Shown here one piece after another: positions 8,177 through 17,545 of a DNA stretch of 64,000 nucleotides (positions are counted from its first letter, which is position 1; each line of letters begins with the position of its first letter). The position numbers and the translations under genes are program-made. Under the pieces are notes generated by a model that worked only from the letters and a program-made list of their open reading frames with translations, did not search any database and was not told where the DNA came from. The stretch comes from Histomonas meleagridis (Eukaryota; Parabasalia; Tritrichomonadida; Dientamoebidae): NCBI GenBank assembly GCA_020186115.1, contig WSYJ01000164.1:1054001-1118000 (forward strand), given 5' to 3'.

Positions 8177-10819
8177 TTAATTATTTTGGTTTTCAATGTT
8201 TGCTCTAATGCGTTCCTCTACTTCTATTCCTTTTTGTTGGATGAGGAACTTTACAATGTCTATGTGACCTTTTTCAAATGCATGTGTAATTGCTGTAAGA
8301 AACATTAAATATAAATTTCAAATTAATGATTCAAATAGCAAATCTTTGATTAAAACTTCAAACTAAATAAAATAACATCTTTAATATTAATATCAATTTT
8401 ATCTTGTTCAACAAGTATTTTAACAACTTCCAAATTTCCGATATCACATGCATGAATTAGCAAAGTATAAAATCCTTTAAACAAACTCCAAAAATTCCAA
8501 TAAAACATTAAAAAATTAAAATAAACGTTAAATTATCAACATAAATATCTTTCATATTTACATCGAAACCTTCTTGTTCAAGTAACAATTTAACAATTTC
8601 ATTATGTTTATTTCTGCATGCATAAACAATTCCTGTCCAAAATCATTTAAATAAATACCAAAAGCATAATTTAAACGTTATAAAAATCCAAGAAATATTA
8701 AAAGAAATAAATAAACATTTTTAGCCATTATATCAATTTCCTTTTGCTCAAGAAGTATTTTTACAGTTTCAATATTTCCATCACGACAAGCACAAATAAA
8801 TGGTGTTAGCAACAAAATAAATTAACTCCAAAATTAAAAATGAAAAAGTAAAAATATTGATCAAACTATGAAATTATTAAATTAATATCTTTTACATTAA
8901 TATCAATTCCTTCTTTTCCAAGAAGTAATTTAATAATTTGATCATTATTTCTTCTACATGCATAAGTAAATGCTACCCAAAATAAAGAAAATAATTATTA
9001 CATAACTCAAAAAATCATCAAATAAAAGAAGCAAATTTGAAGTAATAAAAATATATATCTTTAAGATTAACATCTAATGCAGGTTCAGCAAGAAGTAATT
9101 TAACAACTTCGGTATATCCATTATCACATGCAAACATTAAAGAAGTACAAAATTATTTGATTAAATTCCAAATATTAAATGTTAACTTCAATTTTTTCAT
9201 ATAAAAATTATCTTGTGCATTAATATCAATTCCTTTATGCATAAGAAGTAATTTCACAATGTTAGAATAACCACTTTCAGATGATATAATTAGCGCTGTT
9301 TTATGTAACACAAATTAATTCCGAATAATAATATAAAACTTCGATTTCTTAATATAAACTTTAAATAAAATGATAAAAATATTTTTAATATTTACATCAA
9401 TTCCATCTTGTTCAAGAAGAATTTGCATAACATCATAATATCCATTCTTACATGCAATAATAAGAGGTGAATTATCAAATATAAAAAATAAATTTCAAAA
9501 ATTATAAACAAATTTCAAATTAATTTAAAAAAACATTTTTGAAATTGATATCAATTCCTTCTTGTTTAAGAAGTAATTTAACAACATCAGTACATTCATT
9601 TTCGCAAGCGATTATAAGTGCTATATTTTAAATCTAATATAAACACCAGAAATATAAATTTTAACATCAATAAATGATAATAAATTTCATTTATTTTAAT
9701 TCCGTCCATTTTTATAATTTGTTGAACAAGTTCAATATTACCTGATTGAACCGAAAATTGCAAAAGTTCATTAATTACTTTATTTTCTTTATTAAACATA
9801 TTGAAGAGATAAATATTTCCAACTTTAGCAGCTTCTTCAATAATTTTCTCATTAATAGTTAATCCTTCATTCATAAGGAACGAAAGAATTTCAAAATTAG
9901 AAAATTGGATACATTTAATACCCAAATCGATTAAATTAATTTCGATTAATTTTTGATCATAAAGATAATAAAATATTTCATTTCGATGTAATTCAATTGC
10001 AGCTTCATAAGATCCGACAAAAGAAGCATTGCTTTGCTCACATAAATGTATAATTTCATGATTTCCACCTAATACTGCATATTTTCCAGTGCTTTGTAAA
10101 TTCGCGCCATTTAACATTAAATATTTGAAACATTTAATTGATCCGAAAAATGCTGCATAATCAATAAGTGTAACATTATATCTACTTACATATGAAAACC
10201 TTTCATAAAGTGATGGTTCAATTGATTGATTAAAATTAAAGTTACTTTGTGTTGCAATTTCTTGAAGTTTATCAATGTCATCATTACGAAGTGCTTGTGC
10301 AATATCTAATGGATTAACTCCATCTTCTACAAGCTTTTTATGAAGTTTCCAATCATCTTTTTCAAGTTCTTCTTTGTTTGTAAAGAATTGATTACTGTAT
10401 TGTAAATTTTCTTTTGGTATATCATCTTTAGTTTTATAATGCGAAAAGTATAACGTAGCTTTGTTTTTGATTAATTCGGGATCTATTAGTTTATTTTCAA
10501 GCATTTTCTCAAGAAGATAAATAGATTCTTTGGATTTAATACGAAGAAGAAATTGCGAAAAAATGGTGATGATCTTATGTTCAACTGTTGAACATTTTTC
10601 TTCTTGTTTGTCAATTTCATTCAAAAAACTGATATAAACTTGGGCGTCTTGTGTTTTTGAAACAAAAGAATAATAAACAAGTTGACAAATGATTAGATTA
10701 TAAGAATATGGATTTTCAGAAAATGAGCCAAATAATTGGATAACTGATTCAACGCATGTCTCTAGATTATTTTCATCCAGTTGAAAAATTTCCTTTTCCA
10801 AAGTGAGTAAGTTTTGCAT
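8177..10819 (-). CDS. DUF3447/ankyrin-repeat protein, split into ten coding blocks
   Basis: Block 1 (10819-9680) carries a DUF3447-type N-terminal region (WKLHKKLVEDGVNPLDIAQA, FFGSIKCFKYLMLNGANL) and a first ankyrin unit. Continuous translation stops at 9596. Nine more coding blocks follow on the same strand: 9624-9535, 9470-9381, 9299-9210, 9146-9057, 8976-8887, 8806-8717, 8636-8547, 8466-8377 and 8296-8177. The eight middle ones are exactly 30 codons, each a stop-free ankyrin unit of the form T(A/P)L..AC..G..EVVKLLLEQ.GIDINIKD. The last ends in a natural C-terminus (IENQNN) and TAA at 8177-8179. Joined in phase the product would be about 659 residues. The spacers have stops in frame and lack GT-AG ends. 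First ATG is 10819, but family similarity runs back to a TTG at 10867, so the original start may be lost. Joining is inferred. Confidence 0.6.
8297..9679 (-). repeat. ankyrin unit plus AT-rich spacer array
   Basis: Alternating 90-bp ankyrin coding units and non-coding spacers. Spacer lengths from 3' to 5' of the gene are 80, 80, 80, 80, 80, 63, 81, 64 and 55 bases. Spacers are almost pure A/T and several share TTTGGA(A/G)TTNAT about 25-35 bases before the next unit (9163, 8823, 8483, weaker at 8653 and 9314). They therefore look homologous to one another and duplicated together with the coding unit. Confidence 0.75.
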
Positions 10820-11094
10820 TAAAGAAAATGAAATATTTTTTCTGTATCGTTCAATTTGACGATTCAAAATTACCCTTTGTTCGAGGGTTCTAATGCGATC
10901 ATTCTTGATTCAATTTTATGGGGCCCAATTTTTATTCGTTTTTAACAGAAATTTCAATATGCAATGTAAAGTATTCATTCGTAATGTTGAAGAACATTCG
11001 AATTAAATAAATTATGTAAATGAGTTCAACGAAAGATATAAAAATAAAATAACATTAATTTTTTAATTCTTTGGAACAAATTTAAAATAAAAAG

Positions 11095-12057
11095 TCATTT
11101 TGGGCTATCTCTATCGCTTCCGCCTATCTCTAAATTCTCAAGTCCATCATCGTCTTCGATATTCAAATCATCCACGTTGTTATTCATTCCGTTTGTATCT
11201 GTATTTGCATCGCCAATAGTATGTGGTTGACCAGTGAATGCATTGTTGTTATTATTGTTTTGCTGGTTCCCATTATTGTTATTATTTTCTTCTTCTTCAT
11301 CGCCCCAAGTGTGCTGAAACACAGCATATGGGCGATAAACAAAGTTACGAACGCCCTCAACAGGAACATACCCAAGCCTGTCAATGCAGCAGTGGCAAAT
11401 TCGATTTTCGAGCCATAAAAAGGCACTTTTCGGAGGAGTCAAAATTTTGACAATTCCGAATTGGTACAAATAACCAACAAGAAGGCCAGAAAGGTGGCCT
11501 AGGAAGGAAACATTTCCTAAAATAAGTTGCATGAAAAGTAACATAACCCATGGATATAAATATGATGGAATGAGAAATAGGCTGAAAAATGAACGATATG
11601 GTCCACCTTCAATGTATATGTCAATGACAATGAGTGCAAACAAAATACCTGAAAAGCCAAGGGCATGAGATTGAAATTCTGATGGTTCACCACCAAGTTT
11701 CATAAAGGCAGCAATGGCTATGTGAATAAGACTCGTGAGAATACAAAAAAGGAATATATGATAAAAAAATGAAAGAGTACCAATTTTTGATTCTAATGAA
11801 ATACCAAGAGATACAAAGCTCATCATGTTCATTATAAGGTGGAGTATTCCACCATGCATGAAAACTGCTGTAAACATTCGCCAAACTTCCCCATGAATAA
11901 TTTTCGTAGGAGAAAATGTAAGATATGATGTAATTGTTGAATCGAAAAATCCAAGTTGGATTATATAAATAATCACCATGAAAATTATAAGGAATCTTGT
12001 CCCAAAATGCACAGATTGGAAGAATTCCTGCATCTGAATTTTCATATCACATTTCAT
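11095..12057 (-). CDS. rhomboid-family intramembrane serine protease
   Basis: 320 residues from the ATG at 12057. Six hydrophobic helices occupy residues 20-205. The catalytic features are complete: HGGILHLIMN (His73, Asn77) in the second helix, GFSGILF with Ser136, and GHLSG with His188. Rhomboids cleave membrane proteins within or near the bilayer. The six-helix core with a long cytosolic tail and no extra helix resembles RHBDL4/RHBDD1-type secretory-pathway rhomboids. The tail is acidic and Asn-rich (EEEENNNNNGNQQNNNNNN), a simple-sequence insertion. An active enzyme is predicted; substrates in trichomonads include surface adhesins, but none is implied here directly. Confidence 0.92.
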   Translation of the reverse strand: MKCDMKIQMQEFFQSVHFGTRFLIIFMVIIYIIQLGFFDSTITSYLTFSPTKIIHGEVWRMFTAVFMHGGILHLIMNMMSFVSLGISLESKIGTLSFFYHIFLFCILTSLIHIAIAAFMKLGGEPSEFQSHALGFSGILFALIVIDIYIEGGPYRSFFSLFLIPSYLYPWVMLLFMQLILGNVSFLGHLSGLLVGYLYQFGIVKILTPPKSAFLWLENRICHCCIDRLGYVPVEGVRNFVYRPYAVFQHTWGDEEEENNNNNGNQQNNNNNNAFTGQPHTIGDANTDTNGMNNNVDDLNIEDDDGLENLEIGGSDRDSPK

Positions 12058-12326
12058 TAACACTAAAAACTTTTTTTATCGCACAAAATAAAGCAATTCT
12101 CTAATTCATACATTGATTTTTCCAAGTATTTCGATAAAATGTAGAGATTTAAAAGAATGTACACAAAAATTATAATAAAGTTTCATTCAAAAAATAGATT
12201 TGAATTTCCAAATATTTCTTTAAAATATTATTTCTGCTAACATTAATTAGCATTATATCTATAAGCGGAAGACCAAGTTATAGCAATAACAAAAATTAAA
12301 TTTCAACACATTTATATATAAACACA

Positions 12327-14501
12327 TTATGTAAATCTGCTTTGTATAATATTTTCAAACACTTCTTCTGTTGATGGACTATATCCGTCAAAGCTTTGCC
12401 CTCTCCTTCTCCCGTTCATCTCCGCTCTCAATGCTCTAATCTCTTCTTCAGCACCCTTAAGCCTTTCCATATAAAATGATAACCTAGGTGCCAAATCATC
12501 GTTTAGCATTTCATTTATTTGTTCTTTCATTTCTCTATTTTGGTCGAACACATCAAAAATTTTTTCGTTTAAACTTGTCATTGAATTTTGAATGGCCGCC
12601 ACATAATTCAGAACCCTGCTCAAAAAGTCGCCAAATATGCTTTCAATTCTTGTCAGATTTCGATGTACAGAATTTATGTAATTTGTGTTCAAAACCGGCT
12701 TGTTTTCAATTTTTGAGATTAAGTTGATGAATTCGTCAAAATTTTGATTTGAAAATATTCCGAAAGAAAATTGAGTGAATATATTACTCAAACTGTTAAC
12801 AATTTTTGAATTGCTATTGTTTTTCATTGAAAAGTGGTTCAGTTTTTCTGAGAACTGATTTGACAAGTTTACATACGAATTTATGTTTTCTTGAAGATTT
12901 AAAATTTTTTGTTGTGCAATTTCAAGATCTGATTTAATCATTTCATTACTTTGTTGTAGTTCTATAGTTTTAGCCTTTTCATTTGATAACATTTCATTTT
13001 GGGACTCTATTTGATTTTTATAATTTTTAATTTGCTTTTCGAATTGTTTCTTCTGCGTCAACAAAGTGTTTAATTCGGTGTTCATTTTAATTGTTTCATT
13101 TTGTAACTTTGAGAATTCATCTGATAGTTGTTCGAATGATTTTTTTATTTGTTCATTTTCGTTCGCATTTGAATTTGTTGTGTTTCCCGCCTTTAATATC
13201 ATTATCTCTGTTTTCAAGTCATTAATTTTTTGTATTAATTCGTTTTCGTTTGTACAATTTAATGTATACATTAAGTTATCGATTACGTTTTTATAATTAT
13301 TGTTCGAAATTTGCATCTTAAGTTTCTGCATTTCGATTTCTAAGTTTTGTTTCTCTGTTTCTGCACTGATTTTATTAAGTTCCGTTTGCTCCAATTGATT
13401 TGTTAATGATTTAATTTGATTGTTTTTCGTTTCTTGAATTGTGTTAAGACTTTCGAGTAATTTGTTTAACTCGTTTTGTAACTTCCAAATCGTTTCATCT
13501 TTGTTCGGGGCGTTTTCAATGTTCATGTTAATGTTTAATGGAATGATATCAATCAAATGATCAAAGCGTTGATATGTTATATTGTTTCGATTATGTTGTA
13601 ATTGATTTGTAATGATTTGAAGTTGTTGTTGAAGTTCATCTCTTTCCTTTTGTAATTGTATTGCTGACGTTTTAAGTTGTTTAAGTTGCGCTTCATTTGT
13701 TTCATTGTTATTGTTTTGTTTTTCAGAAATTAAATTTGAAATTGTCGGAATTAAATCGGTTTCATTTGTGTTAAACATCGTCGTGAGTTGGTTTATGACT
13801 GATGTTGTGGTTTCTAATTTGTTTTTCGCATTGGGTTCTTCAGTATTAAGTGTTTGAAGTAATGACTCGAAAATTGTAAGTTTCTGATTTAAAGTATTTG
13901 GGACTTCATCATAGGTACAATGAAGTTTTTCGGAGAGTTGTTTAACAAAGGATTCAAAATTTTGGTTTGCTTGGTATAGTTTGCCCATAATGTTTGGGAT
14001 TTCTTGTATTGTACATTTGAAATATTGACAAACTGGATCGAATTGTGACGTATCAACAGATTGTTTTGACTTGGACTGAATAGCAATTTTGATTTTATTT
14101 GAAATTTGAGCAAAATGTTCATTTGCTTGATATAATTTTGAATTTACATTATTTGAAAAATCACTTAAAGCCCTTGTAAAACCTTCATCGGCTTGTTTGA
14201 TTTTGTTTGTAATATTATTAACAGGAAAAGGAGAACTTTGTGGTTGATTATAAGCATTTTGTAATTCATCAATTGCCGCTGCTGTAATTGCGCCATACAT
14301 TCTTCTTTTTTCTTCAAGTTCTTTTTTACTATCTTCTACTGTTTTATTATAAGCATCAACTAATTGAAGTGTTGTTTCTCCAAGTTCTTGTGCATGCATT
14401 AAATCATCGAAAGCAGCCCTAATTTTTTCGTCAAGTGTACCATCAATATTAACTGATGAATTAATCAAATTAGCTGTTTCTTCACTAATTTGGTAGGTCA
14501 T
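12327..14501 (-). CDS. large coiled-coil protein
   Basis: 724 residues from the ATG at 14501 (MTYQISEETANL). Residues 60-570 are mostly heptads rich in Asn, Gln, Glu and Lys. The segments EFDPVCQYFKCTIQEIPNIMGKLYQANQNFESFVKQLSEKLHCTYDEVPNTL-like, read here in pieces, repeat a motif (KLYQANQNFE / KLYQANEHFA) at about 120-200, indicating an internal repeat of about 40 residues. The C-terminal 60 residues are a further coil ending FDGYSPSTEEVFENI. No enzyme motif. A structural or scaffold role is inferred from shape only. Divergent from the SNF2 gene's 3' end by 237 bases. Confidence 0.72.
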   Translation of the reverse strand: MTYQISEETANLINSSVNIDGTLDEKIRAAFDDLMHAQELGETTLQLVDAYNKTVEDSKKELEEKRRMYGAITAAAIDELQNAYNQPQSSPFPVNNITNKIKQADEGFTRALSDFSNNVNSKLYQANEHFAQISNKIKIAIQSKSKQSVDTSQFDPVCQYFKCTIQEIPNIMGKLYQANQNFESFVKQLSEKLHCTYDEVPNTLNQKLTIFESLLQTLNTEEPNAKNKLETTTSVINQLTTMFNTNETDLIPTISNLISEKQNNNNETNEAQLKQLKTSAIQLQKERDELQQQLQIITNQLQHNRNNITYQRFDHLIDIIPLNINMNIENAPNKDETIWKLQNELNKLLESLNTIQETKNNQIKSLTNQLEQTELNKISAETEKQNLEIEMQKLKMQISNNNYKNVIDNLMYTLNCTNENELIQKINDLKTEIMILKAGNTTNSNANENEQIKKSFEQLSDEFSKLQNETIKMNTELNTLLTQKKQFEKQIKNYKNQIESQNEMLSNEKAKTIELQQSNEMIKSDLEIAQQKILNLQENINSYVNLSNQFSEKLNHFSMKNNSNSKIVNSLSNIFTQFSFGIFSNQNFDEFINLISKIENKPVLNTNYINSVHRNLTRIESIFGDFLSRVLNYVAAIQNSMTSLNEKIFDVFDQNREMKEQINEMLNDDLAPRLSFYMERLKGAEEEIRALRAEMNGRRRGQSFDGYSPSTEEVFENIIQSRFT

Positions 14502-14738
14502 CAATCTTGAACCGTTTAATATTTCCAATGCGAACAGACCCCTCAAAATAAACGACCGCCAACAACAAAATCGCAATTAAATTCACAAAATCGAACTTAA
14601 TAATGCCTAAATGAGCAAATATGCGTTGCATTTAGTTGTGTTTCTAAGTAAATAATTATTAAAACGAAGAAATGGCGAACGTTAAAAACTCGTTATTTCA
14701 ACAACATTAAAAAAATTTGACACAACATCAAAATAAAT

Positions 14739-17336
14739 TTATTCAGCATCAACAAAATCAGAATCAGCATCAGCGAACTCGAAGACGTTCTCATCCATCT
14801 TATCCATTATCTCAGCGTCTATATCCTTATATTCCTCTTTTTCTTGGTAATAACAATCTCTATTTGAGCATTGTAATATTCCTAATTCCCCATCAGACCT
14901 TGCTATTATACTATTTAATTGTTCATTCGTTGGGTCCAAAATTTCCGGCACTTTACTTTGGTCATTAATTAGTTGTGCTTCACTTTCATTTTCATTCTTA
15001 TTCACATTAAATTTTCCAGCCTCAATGATTTGATGTCCTAAAATGAATTTCTTCCTTGAAACCCTTAAAATCTTTTCTTCACCAGTTTCATTTGTCATTA
15101 ATCTAATTACAACTACAATATTTGTTTGTCCTAATCTATGTACTCTAGCTGAAGCTTGTAATTCCACAAAAGGATTATAATCTGAATCGAACAAAATGAC
15201 CGTATCTGCCACTTGAAGATTCAAACCAAAAGCAGAAGATCTTGTTGACAATAACATACCCGAATATTCGGATCCAGGCTTTATGAACTCATTAATCATT
15301 TTAATTCTTTCATTAGTTTTAACATAGCCATCGATTCTTAAACATTTATAAGATTTATAATTCAAAAACAATTGAAGTAAATCCATCATTGAAGTCCATT
15401 GTGAATATATTAAAAATCGATGTTGCGTCATAATTAATTTCTCCAAAATTTTATCCAAAATCCTAATTTTTGGTGTTCTTGCAATTATATATTCTATTGG
15501 AATACTATTAAAAGTTTTTCTATTTAAGAACAAAACAGGTGAATTTGATACTCTTCGAATTAACACTAATTTCTTTTGCATTGAAGGATTACCTTGTAAT
15601 GAATTCATCAAAATATCTTTCTGTAAATCAGTTGGCGATACTTTAATTGTAATTTCAAGTTTGTTTGGTATATCGAAGTTTAATTCTTCTTTATTTCTTC
15701 GTAATAAATATGGACGAATTACAGAATGTAATCTTCGCATTACTAATTCATGATCTACGTCATGTAAATCATTTAATTCTCTGAAAAACTTATGGAATAT
15801 TTCTAATGAACAAAACTCATATGGATTAATTAAATATAACAATGACCATAACTCATCAATTTCATTTTGGAATGGTGTAGCAGTTGCAATAATTCTAAAT
15901 TCGGAGTAAAATGATTCATCAATTGTCTTAAACATATTTGATTTGGAGTTCTTCAACATATGTCCTTCATCGAACACTATAACTCTCCAAGGGATTTTAG
16001 TCAACAAATCTTTGTCGACTTCTAACAGACTATACGTAGTTAACATTACATCAAAATCTGATCGGAAGACAATGTTCTCAAACATATGACGTCGCGCTTG
16101 TTTCTTACCAATGTATGTAACGACATTAGCTGATGGTAACCATTTCGAAAACTCGTCTTTCCATGTCGCTAATACTGCTCCGGGCATTGCTATTAAGTGT
16201 GGCCCTGAAATGTGACGTTGTTCTCTTAGAAATGCGAAAAACGATATGATCTGTAATGACTTCCCTAGACCTACGTCATCCGCTAAGATGCAATTGGTTT
16301 TGTGATCGTACAAGTGAATTAACCATGACATCCCTTCAATCTGATGTTGATGTAGTTTACACGAATCTAAAATCGACGGTTGACGATAGATTTTGATGCC
16401 GTGTGTAAACGTCGGAGGTTTCCAAAATTCATAGAACTCTTTTTCGTCAAGTGAAGCAAGCGATTCAATTTTGCTCTGGAAAAGTGACATCATTTGATTT
16501 TGATGTTCCGCTCGAATGGCGATGAAATGTTTCTGTAAGTTATGGTTGATAAGACGATTCTTTTGGTACTTGTTTCGAAACTGTGAATAGAATTCATAGC
16601 CATGTGATGCAACAACTAAAGATGCAGATACTGAAAGAACTGACTTAACAACTGGTAACGTTTGCTTGAGATCGACATTCGGATTGTTCTTTTGGCGATC
16701 TCGAATAACATAACGTGGAAGTGGTGAAAATGGAGTCTCTGGATGAAATTCTGGACCAACTGGAAAATAGAAACCACTGCAACTAATCCCACGAATGACA
16801 TAGTTTTTCGCCTTCTCTTTTTGTGAAAGTGGTTTCATACGAACTATTTCGCCCAATTTTCGTTGCGAATATGGTTTACCTTTGGAACTGGCAACGTACG
16901 AATTGTAAATGATGTCGCGGACATAGCGCTGACGTGAATTCAGAAATAAACTATGGACTATGTACTCATACAAGTCCTTATCTTCCTCCGGTATATTGCC
17001 CTTTTTGTTGAAGTTTCGGAGCTGCCGCAAATGCGTTTGCATCTTCTGCTGTATGAAGTTGTCGCGCTCTTGCGCCAGTAAAGAAATTGGAATTTGCTGA
17101 TCTTGAAAATTGCCGACATCACATTGGACGCGTTGGTGATGCGGACACGGGGGACATTTCTCCCAAAAAGTTGGGCTATTTAATGGATATGGAAACGCAA
17201 TCGGTTGTGGTTGGATGTTTTTGATCTGGACACCACTCGCATCGTCAATTTCTTTGGTGTTTGAAAATGTGCCGGTGTTTAAATTTGATGCAAATTTTAG
17301 TTGCGCGAGATATTGGTGGAGTTGTTGTTGATTCAT
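14739..17336 (-). CDS. SNF2-family chromatin-remodelling ATPase (Brahma/Snf2-like)
   Basis: 865 residues. The N-terminus is Gln-rich (MNQQQLHQYLAQLKF) with a small Cys/His cluster (CPPCPHHQRVQC, 61-72). An HSA-like helical region lies near 225-300. The ATPase lobes follow: motif I DDVGLGKS (353-360), DEGH (456-459), ATATPFQNEIDELWSLL, LRRNKEEL, LSTRSSAFGLNLQVAD and RVHRLGQ (731-737). DEGH plus the HSA region fits the Snf2/Brahma group better than ISWI or INO80. These enzymes slide or evict nucleosomes in the nucleus. Motif I ends in Ser instead of Thr, still compatible with ATP binding. No C-terminal bromodomain; the protein ends in an acidic tail. Confidence 0.9.
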   Translation of the reverse strand: MNQQQLHQYLAQLKFASNLNTGTFSNTKEIDDASGVQIKNIQPQPIAFPYPLNSPTFWEKCPPCPHHQRVQCDVGNFQDQQIPISLLAQERDNFIQQKMQTHLRQLRNFNKKGNIPEEDKDLYEYIVHSLFLNSRQRYVRDIIYNSYVASSKGKPYSQRKLGEIVRMKPLSQKEKAKNYVIRGISCSGFYFPVGPEFHPETPFSPLPRYVIRDRQKNNPNVDLKQTLPVVKSVLSVSASLVVASHGYEFYSQFRNKYQKNRLINHNLQKHFIAIRAEHQNQMMSLFQSKIESLASLDEKEFYEFWKPPTFTHGIKIYRQPSILDSCKLHQHQIEGMSWLIHLYDHKTNCILADDVGLGKSLQIISFFAFLREQRHISGPHLIAMPGAVLATWKDEFSKWLPSANVVTYIGKKQARRHMFENIVFRSDFDVMLTTYSLLEVDKDLLTKIPWRVIVFDEGHMLKNSKSNMFKTIDESFYSEFRIIATATPFQNEIDELWSLLYLINPYEFCSLEIFHKFFRELNDLHDVDHELVMRRLHSVIRPYLLRRNKEELNFDIPNKLEITIKVSPTDLQKDILMNSLQGNPSMQKKLVLIRRVSNSPVLFLNRKTFNSIPIEYIIARTPKIRILDKILEKLIMTQHRFLIYSQWTSMMDLLQLFLNYKSYKCLRIDGYVKTNERIKMINEFIKPGSEYSGMLLSTRSSAFGLNLQVADTVILFDSDYNPFVELQASARVHRLGQTNIVVVIRLMTNETGEEKILRVSRKKFILGHQIIEAGKFNVNKNENESEAQLINDQSKVPEILDPTNEQLNSIIARSDGELGILQCSNRDCYYQEKEEYKDIDAEIMDKMDENVFEFADADSDFVDAE

Positions 17337-17366
17337 CCAGAGTTTATCTAAACGGTTGAATTATGA

Positions 17367-17375
17367 GTCACTTTT
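17367..17375. promoter_or_regulatory. GTCACTTTT motif, SNF2/BspA divergent promoter
   Basis: As AAAAGTGAC on the SNF2 coding strand, about 31-39 bases before its ATG. Same core as at 4659, 6138 and 57365. Confidence 0.35.
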
Positions 17376-17545
17376 ATTTTGGGGTGCCCTGTGATTTGGA
17401 TCAAATTTCCACAAATTTCTTTAATTATCGGTTATTTAACCGATTTTTCACACACGCAAATTTCACCAATCTTTTCAATATAGCCGCTGATTTTTCTGTT
17501 AAAAGTTCAAAATTTCTGTTTTTCAAAGGGATTTTGCTTCGGGGA

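Noticed and set aside
8297-9679. Ordinary trichomonad introns between ankyrin units
   Set aside because: No spacer begins GTATGT or ends ACTAACACACAG; AG at the 3' side occurs in five of nine and is explained by Thr-Ala codons.
11220-11450. Small plus-strand ORFs with hydrophobic runs
   Set aside because: Shadow frames antisense to the rhomboid tail and its Asn repeat.
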